Source: an uncultured Oscillospiraceae bacterium (GTDB taxonomy: Bacteria > Bacillota > Clostridia > Oscillospirales > Acutalibacteraceae). From it: a DNA stretch of 8,570 nucleotides. The notes under the pieces were generated by a model that had not been told where the DNA came from, did not search any database, and saw nothing but the letters and a program-made list of their open reading frames with translations. A program made the translations under genes and the position numbers. Location: contig URYX01000071.1 in assembly GCA_900552225.1 (NCBI GenBank), positions 1 to 8,570 of the forward strand, in the 5' to 3' direction. This document shows, piece by piece, positions 1 through 6,134 of the stretch (the stretch's first letter is position 1; each line of letters starts with the position of its first letter).

Positions 1-356
1 ATGTCTCCGCGGGGTGTGGCATCGAAAAACGAGAGCGGCAGGCGGCCGAGCTTGTCGAAGGTCTCGGTGCGGACGGACTGCACGGCCTTGCCCGCAATCC
101 GGTTGGCGAGCAGCGTGGTGAAGCGGGTCAGGAGGCAGCCGGCCGCATACAGTGCGGCGGTTTTCAGCAGAATGTGCAGCAGCGCGGTACCGAAGCCCCC
201 CTCGGGGCGAATCACGTCGATGGCCTCACCGATCAGGAGGGGCGCCGTCAGCAGACAGACCGACCCTCCGAGAGCACACAGCAGGGCCGCCGTCAGCGCC
301 GCCCGATAGGGCCGCAGCCAGCGCCGGAAGATTCCGAAAACGGATGTGCGTTTCAT
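1..356 (-). CDS. ABC exporter half-transporter, second subunit (N-terminal part only)
   Basis: This is the second gene of the ABC exporter operon; the left window edge cuts it after 118 complete codons. Only part of the type-1 exporter transmembrane domain is visible. A short basic cytoplasmic start (residues 1-18) is followed by a first membrane segment at about 19-42, a second at about 56-80, and the typical intracellular stretch LPLSFFDATPRGD near 106-118, which is well conserved in ABC exporters. The nucleotide-binding domain is outside the window. The ATG overlaps the TGA of the upstream gene (ATGA, 4 nt). A strong ribosome binding site, AAGGAGG, lies at 364-370 inside the upstream coding end, 7 nt from the start. 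This tight coupling suggests equal synthesis of two halves of a heterodimer. The upstream subunit has a degenerate ATP site, so this partner is expected to carry the intact catalytic Walker B glutamate; this is an inference and cannot be seen here. Confidence 0.9.
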   Translation of the reverse strand, partial: MKRTSVFGIFRRWLRPYRAALTAALLCALGGSVCLLTAPLLIGEAIDVIRPEGGFGTALLHILLKTAALYAAGCLLTRFTTLLANRIAGKAVQSVRTETFDKLGRLPLSFFDATPRGD

Positions 357-2080
357 ACCGAGGCCTCCTTCTCCTGAGATGCACAAATTTCGCGGTACAG
401 CGCGCACGAGCGCAGCAGCTCCTCGTGTGTTCCCTGTCCGGCGAGGCAGCCGTCATCCAGCACCAGGATGCGGTCGGTATGCCGGATACTGCTGACGCGC
501 TGCGAAATCAAAAAAACGGTGACACCCTTCAGTGCGGCAATCTCCCGCCGCAGGGCGGCATCGGTCGCATAGTCCAGCGCACTGGAGGCATCATCCAGAA
601 CGAGAATGCGGGGGGAGGAAACCAGGGCGCGCGCGATGGCGAGCCGCTGGCGCTGCCCCCCGGAGAAGTTGGTGCCGCCGCGTTCCGCGACAGTGTCATA
701 TTTTTCCGGCTTTTGGTCAATAAATTCCGCCGCCTGCGCGATTTTTGCCGCGCGGCGCAGGTCATTTTCGGTGGCCTGCGGGGCCCCGAGCCGCAGATTG
801 TCTGCAATGGTGCCGGAAAACAGCTCCACCCTCTGCGGCACCAGGCCGATTTCCCGCCGCAGCGCCTCGGCCGGCAGCGTGCGGATATCCTGCCCGTGCA
901 GGTATACGGCTCCCTCCGTGACGTCGTAGAAGCGCATCAGCAGCGATACCAGGGTGGTTTTACCGGAGCCCGTACCGCCGATGATACCGACGGTGGAGCC
1001 GACGGGAACGGAAAAGTCTATATCCGTCAGGGTGTCCTCCCCGCCGTAGGAGAAGGAAACATGGGAAAACTGTACGGCCGGCGCGCCGTCAACCGGCATT
1101 TCGGCGGCATTTTCGGCCTCCCGGACAGAGGAGGTGACCTCCAGAAGCTCGGTGATGCGGCCGGCGGAGGCATAGGCCTTGGAGAAGGTGACCACCAGGT
1201 TGGCCACGACGGTGAGCGCCAGCAGAATCTGGTTGATATAGTTGATCAGGGCCACGATCTCGCCGGTGGTGAGGTCGCTGCCCGCCTGAATGCGCACTCC
1301 GCCGAACCAGACGATTGCCAGAATGCCGCAGTTCATCAGCAGCTGTGTCAACGGGTTGAGCAGGGTGGAGATGCGGCCGACGCGAATGGAGGCATCGGTG
1401 TGCTCCTCGGTGGCCTCGGCAAAGCGCTTCTGCTCGGGGACGGTGCGGGAAAAGGCGCGGATGACGCGAATGCCGGAGAGATTTTCCCGCAGCACCAGTG
1501 TCAGCCGGTCCAGCCGCTTCTGCACGGCGCGGTGCAGCGGCACGGTCTTGCGCATGACTGCGGTAATGACCAGGACAAACAGCGGAATGAGCGCCAGCAC
1601 AATCAGCGCCAGCCTCCAATCGATCAGCAGCGCCATGATGGCCCCACCGATGCAGAGAAACGGCGCGCGGATGACCAGACGGATCAGCATGGCCACGGCA
1701 TACTGCAGCTGATTGACATCGCCCGTGACGCGGTTGATGAGGGAGGAGGTGCCGAGACGGTCCAGCTCGGCGTGGGAAAAGGAGAGAATGTGGCCGAACA
1801 CCTTGCGGCGCAGCTCGGTGCCGTAGCCCTGTGAGGTGACGGAAGCCATGTACTGGCATACAATGGCGCAGCCGAGGCCGGTGGCCACGATGCCCAGCAT
1901 AATGAGCCCCATACGGCGGATATAGGCGGTGTCGCCGCTGGCCACGCCGTGGTCAATGACCTGTGCCATCAGCAGGGGAAGATACAGCTCGAGCACAGCC
2001 TCGGCCAGCTTAAACAGCGGACCGATGATGCAGTAAGCCCGGTAGGGCTTCAGCGGCTTTAACAGTGGTTGAAACGACAA
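353..2080 (-). CDS. ABC exporter half-transporter with degenerate ATPase site, first subunit
   Basis: This is a full-length 575-aa half-transporter: a type-1 exporter transmembrane domain (about 1-310) followed by an ATP-binding domain (about 335-575), as in multidrug and lipid exporters. Visible motifs are Walker A GGTGSGKT (368-375), Q-loop Q416, signature FSGGQ (472-476), Walker B ILVLDD (492-497) and D-loop SALD (500-503). The residue after Walker B is Asp497 instead of the catalytic Glu, and the switch histidine is Gln527 (ISQR). This pattern is known from the degenerate half of heterodimeric exporters such as TM287/288 and BmrCD. The chosen start is TTG at 2080, with GAGGAGG at 2088-2094 and 7 nt spacing. 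The protein then begins SFQPLLKPLKPYR, a normal exporter start. The frame is open further upstream to an ATG at 2350, but that would add 90 residues encoded by the terminator, promoter and repeat. The gene has its own promoter and a structured leader. The substrate is unknown. Confidence 0.93.
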   Translation of the reverse strand: MSFQPLLKPLKPYRAYCIIGPLFKLAEAVLELYLPLLMAQVIDHGVASGDTAYIRRMGLIMLGIVATGLGCAIVCQYMASVTSQGYGTELRRKVFGHILSFSHAELDRLGTSSLINRVTGDVNQLQYAVAMLIRLVIRAPFLCIGGAIMALLIDWRLALIVLALIPLFVLVITAVMRKTVPLHRAVQKRLDRLTLVLRENLSGIRVIRAFSRTVPEQKRFAEATEEHTDASIRVGRISTLLNPLTQLLMNCGILAIVWFGGVRIQAGSDLTTGEIVALINYINQILLALTVVANLVVTFSKAYASAGRITELLEVTSSVREAENAAEMPVDGAPAVQFSHVSFSYGGEDTLTDIDFSVPVGSTVGIIGGTGSGKTTLVSLLMRFYDVTEGAVYLHGQDIRTLPAEALRREIGLVPQRVELFSGTIADNLRLGAPQATENDLRRAAKIAQAAEFIDQKPEKYDTVAERGGTNFSGGQRQRLAIARALVSSPRILVLDDASSALDYATDAALRREIAALKGVTVFLISQRVSSIRHTDRILVLDDGCLAGQGTHEELLRSCALYREICASQEKEASV

Positions 2081-2087
2081 GAAAAGA

Positions 2088-2094
2088 CCTCCTC
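2088..2094 (-). promoter_or_regulatory. Ribosome binding site that fixes a TTG start
   Basis: GAGGAGG on the minus strand, 7 nt before a TTG codon at 2080. No in-frame ATG with a comparable site lies near the start of the conserved exporter sequence, so TTG is the best start. Confidence 0.8.
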
Positions 2095-2106
2095 GCAGGG
2101 TATGAC

Positions 2107-2149
2107 ATCCGCTTGTCCGCGGATCAAAAAAATCCGGCCGCAGCGGCCG
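2107..2149 (-). promoter_or_regulatory. Structured 5' leader of the ABC exporter operon, possible attenuator
   Basis: In mRNA order there are three overlapping inverted repeats. The first is CGGCCGC-T-GCGGCCG (2149-2135), followed two bases later by seven Ts (2132-2126), like a short intrinsic terminator. The second is CGGAT...ATCCG (2136-2132 with 2124-2120), which uses part of the first hairpin's 3' arm. The third is ATCCGC-GGACAA-GCGGAT (2124-2119 with 2112-2107), which uses the 3' arm of the second and ends 12 nt before the ribosome binding site. The first and second cannot form together, nor can the second and third. This is the arrangement expected for transcription attenuation. That it regulates is an inference; no known riboswitch motif and no convincing leader peptide were recognised. 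Confidence 0.4.
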
Positions 2150-2164
2150 CGTATATATAAATTC

Positions 2165-2193
2165 AGTATAGCCGAAAAACAAAAAAAAGTAAA
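2165..2193 (-). promoter_or_regulatory. Promoter of the ABC exporter operon
   Basis: The -10 box is TATACT (2165-2170) and the -35 box is TTTACT (2188-2193), 17 nt apart, in a T-rich stretch just after the upstream terminator. The start point would be near 2158, giving a leader of roughly 75-80 nt before the TTG start. The boxes match the sigma-A consensus at 5/6 and 4/6 positions. Confidence 0.65.
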
Positions 2194-2224
2194 GCCGCGA
2201 AACACAAAAAACGCGTGAAGCCGC

Positions 2225-2257
2225 AAAAAAACACCGTGCCGCAGGGGTGGCACGGTG
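2225..2257 (-). terminator. Intrinsic terminator downstream of the phosphorylase gene and repeat copy A
   Basis: A perfect 9-bp stem (CACCGTGCC / GGCACGGTG, 2232-2240 with 2249-2257) with an 8-nt loop is followed on the minus strand by seven Ts (2231-2225). It would end transcripts coming from the phosphorylase gene through the repeat and insulate the exporter promoter just downstream. A shorter GGCC-TGC-GGCC hairpin followed by eight Ts lies just upstream, inside the repeat end (about 2268-2286). Confidence 0.85.
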
Positions 2258-2259
2258 AT

Positions 2260-2468
2260 AGACTGTCAAAAAAAAGGCCGCAGGCCGCAAAAGCAATATG
2301 AACCTAAGGAAAAAGCTACAAGATGCCGATTTCTTCTTCCTGTTTATCAAAAAACACTGTTGGCCCTTGCGTGGAGCGCTTTTGCCCTCTGCGTCGTGAG
2401 CCTCTTACCGTATACACATACGTTTACAGAGGAGCACTCCTTGCCCCCTGCAGCCTTTCAGACAGCCT
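2260..2468 (-). repeat. Intergenic repeat, copy A (209 bp, terminal inverted repeats)
   Basis: This non-coding stretch is clearly related to 5933-6123 over its whole length. Best matches are both ends and the core: cgcttttgccctctgcgtcg at 2377-2396 against the same with two C-to-T changes at 6047-6066, and the block acagagg(a/c)gcactccttg. The ends are imperfect inverted repeats: AGACTGTC...GGCCGCAGG on the left and AGGCTGTC...GGCTGCAGG (reverse complement) on the right. As minus-strand RNA the ends would pair as 8 bp, then an A/U-rich stretch, then 9 bp. Copy A has an extra small hairpin (cgtat-acac-atacg, 2409-2422) missing from copy B. No target duplication and no open reading frame are convincing. 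It could be a MITE-like element or a structured 3'-UTR RNA. It is shown on minus because it follows a minus-strand gene. Confidence 0.75.
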
Positions 2469-2474
2469 CCGAGC

Positions 2475-2500
2475 GTGTCAAAAAGCTATGTTTTTGACAC
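2475..2500. repeat. Perfect 10-bp inverted repeat next to repeat copy A
   Basis: GTGTCAAAAA - GCTATG - TTTTTGACAC is a perfect hairpin located 15 nt after the phosphorylase stop (in transcription order) and 6 nt before repeat copy A. Its arms resemble the TGTCAAAAA end of the repeat. It might be a weak AT-rich terminator or a relic of another repeat end. No separate T-tract follows on either strand. Confidence 0.5.
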
Positions 2501-2515
2501 CTTGGAATTGTTGCT

Positions 2516-4936
2516 TCAGCGCAGCGGACGGCAGTGCCAGATCCGCTCGGAATATTCACGAATGGCGCGGTCGGAGGAAAAATTACCGCTGCAGGCCGTG
2601 TTCAGCAGCGCCATCCGGCCCCACCGCTCACGGTCGAGATATGCCTCCGCGGATTGCTGCTGGGCCCGGCGGTAGTCCTCATAGTCGGCCAGCACCATAT
2701 ACGGATCGGATGTGGTCAGCGACCCGGCAATTTCCGCATAATTGTGTCCGCCGAAGCCCTGATACATCTTGTCGATGGCACGGTGCAGCCGCGGATTGCC
2801 GGTGTACAGCGCCTGCGGATGATAGCCCTCGCGGCGGCGCGCCTCCACCTCCTCGGCGGTCATACCGAACAGGAACATATTCTCGCGCCCGACCGCCTCG
2901 CAGATCTCCACGTTGGCTCCGTCCAGCGTGCCGAGCGTCATGGCTCCGTTCATCATCAGCTTCATGTTGCCGGTGCCGGAGGCCTCCGTACCGGCCAGCG
3001 AAATCTGCTCGCTGATGTCGGCGGCGGGGATGAGCAGCTCCGCGAGCGTCACGCGGTAATCCTCCAGATAGACCACCCGCAGCTTGTCGCGCACGGCGGG
3101 ATCGTTGTCAATCTCCTTGCCGAGCAGGCAGATAAAGCGGATGATTTCCTTGGCCAGATGATAGCCCGGAGCGGATTTGGCCGCAAAGAGATAGGTGCGC
3201 GGTACACAATCCATTGACGGATTTTCCTTCAGCTCCAGATAGGCATCGAGAATGTGCAGCGCATTGAGGTGCTGCCGCTTGTATTCGTGCAGCCGCTTGA
3301 CCTGTACGTCAAACAGAGAGTCCGGGTCCACCGTAATGCCGTTTGCCTGCCGGATATACCGGGCAATGCGCTCCTTGTTGCGGCGCTTGACAGCCAGAAA
3401 CTCCTCCCGGGAGGCCGCGTCGTCCGCATAGGGCTTCAGCCGCGCCAGCTCCGAGGCATCGAGCACAAAGTCATCCCCGATGCGCTCCCGGATGAACGAG
3501 GACAGATCGGGATTGGCCTGACACAGCCAGCGGCGGTGCGCAATGCCGTTGGTGACATTGGTGAACTTCTCCGGCATGACGTCATAGGCATCCTTGAACA
3601 CCACATGCTTGACAATTTCGCTGTGCAGCTTGGAGACGCCGTTGACGGCGTGCGAGGCCGCCACACAGAGGTTGGCCATTTTGATGAGCCCGTAGCTGAT
3701 GATGGCCATACGCCCGACCTTTTCGTGGTCGCCGCCGGTGGCCTCCATCATCTGCTCACTGAAGCGCCGGTTGATTTCACAGACAATCTGGTAAATACGG
3801 GGCAGCCGCTGCGCGAACAGATCCTCCGGCCAGCATTCGAGCGCCTCCGCCATGACGGTGTGGTTGGTATAGGCCACCGTGCGGCAGACCAGATCCCACG
3901 CCTCGTCCCATCCGTAGCCGCATTCGTCGAGCAGAATGCGCATCAGCTCCGGGATGGCCAGGGTGGGGTGCGTGTCGTTGATGTGCACGGCCGCCATATC
4001 GGGCAGATTGTCCATGGTGCCGTATTTTTCGAGATGACGGCGGACGATGTCCTGGATGGAGGCGGAGACCAGGAAGTATTGCTGCGACAGCCGCAGCGAC
4101 TTGCCCTCGCGGTGGTTGTCCGCCGGATACAGCACCTGCGTGATGACCTCGGCCATGGCCTTCTGCTCCATCGCCCGCATATATTCGCCCTGGTTGAACA
4201 GCGACATATCCATGCCGGGCGCGGTCGAGCGCCACAGCCGCAGCGTGGATACCCCGCGGCCGTCCTTGCCGGCCACCATCATATCGTAGGCCTGCGCCAG
4301 CACCACCGTGGCATTTTCATGCTCCACATGGTGGAACCCGCCGTCCCAGCTTTCGCGGATGTGGCCGTCAAAGCGCACCTCCTTGGTCAGCTCCGGCCGC
4401 GGCAGCAGCCAGCACTCGCCGCCCGGCAGCCAGAAATCGGGCATTTCGGTCTGCCATCCGTCCACCAGCTTCTGACGGAAAATCCCGTATTCGTACAGCA
4501 GGGAATAGCCGATGGCGGGAATGGATGCGGTGGCCAGTCCGTCCAGGAAGCAGGCGGCCAGCCGTCCGAGTCCGCCGTTGCCGAGCCCGGCATCCGGCTC
4601 CAGCTCATAGAGATTGTCAAGCTTGATGCCGTAGGAGGCCAGCACGCGTGCGGCCTCCTCGGTCAGATTCATATTTTCCAGTGTGTTCTTGAGCGAACGT
4701 CCCATCAGGAACTCCATGCAGAGGTAATACACCTGCTTGGACTGCTGCTTTTTGGTGTCACCCATGTAGGCCACGCGCTGCTCCCGCATACGGGAACGCA
4801 GCACCAGGGCCAGCGCCTGATAAAAGTTTTCGTCGGTTGCCTCCGAGGGCTGTACGGAAAACTGATGCAGCAGTGTGCTTTCCAGTTCCTCCCTGAGAGA
4901 CCCCCGACCGTTTTTGGTTTTGATGGTATAGGCCAT
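2516..4936 (-). CDS. glgP: Glycogen/starch/maltodextrin phosphorylase
   Basis: This 806-aa cytoplasmic enzyme belongs to glycosyltransferase family 35. It uses phosphate to remove the end glucose of alpha-1,4-glucans, giving glucose-1-phosphate. The length is normal for the bacterial family. Visible signatures are DAGLGNGGLGRLAACF (115-130), the active-site block around DTHPTLAIPELMR (321-333), TNHTVMAEALE (357-367), KRLHEYKRQ (547-555), and the pyridoxal-phosphate site EASGTGNMKLMMNGA (651-665), where Lys659 is the cofactor-binding lysine. No large N-terminal regulatory extension of the eukaryotic type is seen. The ATG at 4936 has AAAGGAGG at 4945-4952, 8 nt away, and a near-consensus promoter. 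No other glycogen gene (glgA, glgB, glgC) is in the window, so the choice between glycogen and maltodextrin as main substrate is open. The family is certain; the symbol is by homology. Confidence 0.95.
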   Translation of the reverse strand: MAYTIKTKNGRGSLREELESTLLHQFSVQPSEATDENFYQALALVLRSRMREQRVAYMGDTKKQQSKQVYYLCMEFLMGRSLKNTLENMNLTEEAARVLASYGIKLDNLYELEPDAGLGNGGLGRLAACFLDGLATASIPAIGYSLLYEYGIFRQKLVDGWQTEMPDFWLPGGECWLLPRPELTKEVRFDGHIRESWDGGFHHVEHENATVVLAQAYDMMVAGKDGRGVSTLRLWRSTAPGMDMSLFNQGEYMRAMEQKAMAEVITQVLYPADNHREGKSLRLSQQYFLVSASIQDIVRRHLEKYGTMDNLPDMAAVHINDTHPTLAIPELMRILLDECGYGWDEAWDLVCRTVAYTNHTVMAEALECWPEDLFAQRLPRIYQIVCEINRRFSEQMMEATGGDHEKVGRMAIISYGLIKMANLCVAASHAVNGVSKLHSEIVKHVVFKDAYDVMPEKFTNVTNGIAHRRWLCQANPDLSSFIRERIGDDFVLDASELARLKPYADDAASREEFLAVKRRNKERIARYIRQANGITVDPDSLFDVQVKRLHEYKRQHLNALHILDAYLELKENPSMDCVPRTYLFAAKSAPGYHLAKEIIRFICLLGKEIDNDPAVRDKLRVVYLEDYRVTLAELLIPAADISEQISLAGTEASGTGNMKLMMNGAMTLGTLDGANVEICEAVGRENMFLFGMTAEEVEARRREGYHPQALYTGNPRLHRAIDKMYQGFGGHNYAEIAGSLTTSDPYMVLADYEDYRRAQQQSAEAYLDRERWGRMALLNTACSGNFSSDRAIREYSERIWHCRPLR

Positions 4937-4990
4937 AAAAGCCCCCTCCTTTCGGGTGGTGCGTGCGGAAAAACCGAACGATCCGTTCTC

Positions 4991-5018
4991 ATTATACTCT
5001 TGCGAATGAAAAATGCAA
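4991..5018 (-). promoter_or_regulatory. Promoter of the phosphorylase gene
   Basis: A perfect TATAAT -10 box (4991-4996) lies 16 nt after a TTGCAT -35 box (5013-5018) on the minus strand. The start point would be near 4984, giving a leader of about 48 nt before the ATG. This suggests that the phosphorylase is transcribed on its own rather than only from the upstream PP-loop gene. Confidence 0.7.
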
Positions 5019-5149
5019 CGGTTCGTCTGAAATTCCTAAAAATTTCTCATATTTATGAAAAACGAAGCGCAGCTTTAGTTATATTGCGAAAAACAAACGC
5101 GGATTTTCAGTATAAAGAATTACCCGCACGGCCGCGGCGTACCGCCGCC

Positions 5150-5872
5150 TCACCAGCCGATCAGCCCCGCCTTCTGCAGCGCCCGCAGGATCTTGTCCGG
5201 CATGTCTCCGTAGGTGCGCGAGAGCTCCCGCAGCGCCTCCTCGGCGGCGGCCCGGTTGGTGCAGCCGTCCACGGGGCAGCGGGAGCGGATGACGGGCAGC
5301 CCCTCCGCCTGCACGGCCGCGGCAATCGTCTTTTCCGGGAGAAAGAGCAGCGGGCGGATCAGCGTGATGCCGCGGCGATTCAGCTCGGTTTTGGGGGAAA
5401 AGCAGCCGAGTGTTCCGCCGGCGGTCAGATTCATCCAGAAGGTGGCCGCAGCGTCGTCCTGATGATGCCCGAGCGCTATCACGCGGCATCCGGCCTCCAC
5501 AGCGGTTTTGTGCAGAACGCCGCGGCGCATTTTGGCGCAGAGGCTGCAGGGCTTTTCCGCCTGTGTGGCCGCCTCAACCGCCTGCCACAGCGTGGTACGC
5601 CTGCAGAGATAGGGCACCTCCAGCCGCTCGCACAGTGCGGCCACGGCGCTGTAATCCGTCTCACGGCCGCCGAAGCACGGGTCGATGGTGATGGCGGTCA
5701 GCGAGAAGGGGTGGGGGTAGAAGCGGCGCAGCCGCGCCAGCGCCGTCAGCAGCGCCACGCTGTCCTTGCCGCCGGATACGCCGACTGCCACGCTGTCGCC
5801 GTCCGCAATCATCCCGTAGCGGTCGATGGCCGCGCGCATGGGGCCGAGCAACTCCTGAATACCGTGTGCCAT
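5150..5872 (-). CDS. TtcA-like PP-loop ATPase, probable tRNA 2-thiolation enzyme
   Basis: This 240-aa protein belongs to the TtcA/TtuA branch of the adenine-nucleotide alpha-hydrolase (PP-loop) superfamily, which activates a tRNA base with ATP for sulfur insertion. The PP-loop SGGKDS is at 33-38. A CxxC pair sits at 109-112 in PCSLCAKMRRG, matching the TtcA cysteine motif that binds an iron-sulfur cluster. GHHQDDAAATFWMNL (135-149) is the second conserved block. Later cysteines C199 and C204 (RCPVDGC) could supply the third ligand. It is shorter than E. coli TtcA (311 aa), as many Firmicute relatives are. The start at 5872 is chosen because the protein then begins MAHGIQELLG and AAAGGA lies about 9 nt upstream; an in-frame ATG at 5911 lies inside the upstream hairpin. 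No clear promoter is visible, so it may rely partly on transcription from galE. The 2-thiocytidine product is an inference from the family. Confidence 0.85.
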   Translation of the reverse strand: MAHGIQELLGPMRAAIDRYGMIADGDSVAVGVSGGKDSVALLTALARLRRFYPHPFSLTAITIDPCFGGRETDYSAVAALCERLEVPYLCRRTTLWQAVEAATQAEKPCSLCAKMRRGVLHKTAVEAGCRVIALGHHQDDAAATFWMNLTAGGTLGCFSPKTELNRRGITLIRPLLFLPEKTIAAAVQAEGLPVIRSRCPVDGCTNRAAAEEALRELSRTYGDMPDKILRALQKAGLIGW

Positions 5873-5903
5873 AAAAGACCGTCCTTTCTGTCGGTAAAAG
5901 AGA

Positions 5904-5930
5904 AGGCTCACGGAATCTTTCCGTGAGCCT
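5904..5930 (-). terminator. Strong hairpin between repeat copy B and the PP-loop gene
   Basis: A perfect 12-bp stem (AGGCTCACGGAA / TTCCGTGAGCCT, 3-nt loop) is followed on the minus strand by the pyrimidine-rich tract TCTCTTTT. It probably ends or reduces transcription coming from galE. It sits only about 32 nt before the PP-loop gene start, so it could instead act as a leader hairpin that controls that gene. Confidence 0.6.
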
Positions 5931-5932
5931 CC

Positions 5933-6123
5933 AGACTGTCAAAAAAGGCCGCAGGCCGCAGAAGCAGAATCAACTAAAAAAGAAAACATAAGCTTTCGCT
6001 TCTTGCCCCTCGGGTTATGAACCATGCGATTGGCCCGCGGGACCAACGCTTTTGCTTTCTGCGTCGTGCACCTATACGCCTACAGAGGCGCACTCCTTGT
6101 CCCTGCAGCCTTTCAAACAGTCT
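5933..6123 (-). repeat. Intergenic repeat, copy B (191 bp, terminal inverted repeats)
   Basis: This is the second copy of the element at 2260-2468, in the same orientation. It lies 11 nt downstream of the galE stop. Ends: AGACTGTCAAAAAAGG on the left and AGACTGTTTGAAAGG (reverse complement) on the right, each followed by a GC(A/C)GG-type block (GGCCGCAGG / GGCTGCAGG). The core cgcttttgctttctgcgtcg (6047-6066) and acagaggcgcactccttg align with copy A, whereas the left-hand third has diverged. It lacks the small hairpin of copy A and has instead CGCCT-CTGT-AGGCG on the minus strand. No protein is encoded. Confidence 0.75.
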
Positions 6124-6134
6124 CCCAAGTCATG

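Larger units (their letters stand above)
2081..2515. other. 435-bp gene-free stretch between phosphorylase and ABC exporter genes
   Basis: In transcription order this gap holds the 10-bp inverted repeat, repeat copy A, a GC-rich intrinsic terminator, the exporter promoter, its structured leader and the ribosome binding site. Several short frames cross it on both strands, but none has a ribosome binding site or a recognisable protein, so I call no gene here. Confidence 0.8.

Noticed and set aside
152..1834. 560-codon open frame on the plus strand
   Set aside because: It is antisense to the ABC exporter gene, low in complexity and without motifs; the opposite strand carries all ABC signatures.
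2010..2108. 32-residue open frame in the exporter leader as a possible leader peptide
   Set aside because: Its ATG (2108) has no ribosome binding site, and it overlaps the real start in another frame, so it is not a convincing attenuator peptide.
2081..2350. Upstream extension of the ABC subunit to an ATG at 2350
   Set aside because: The added 90 residues would be encoded by the repeat, the terminator, the promoter and the leader. A strong ribosome binding site points to TTG at 2080 instead.
5134..5148. GCGGCG-TAC-CGCCGC hairpin right after the PP-loop gene stop as a terminator
   Set aside because: The stem is only 6 bp and no T-tract follows closely on the minus strand (only TTCTTT about 14 nt later).
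3254..5926. 890-codon open frame on the plus strand
   Set aside because: It runs antisense to the phosphorylase and PP-loop genes, crosses the promoter gap between them, and has no recognisable domain. It is a by-product of high-GC codon use in the true genes.
5914..5942. Perfect TTGACA in the repeat end as an outward promoter for the PP-loop gene
   Set aside because: At 16-18 nt spacing the only -10 candidates (such as AAGATT) are poor and lie inside the hairpin, so I do not call a promoter.
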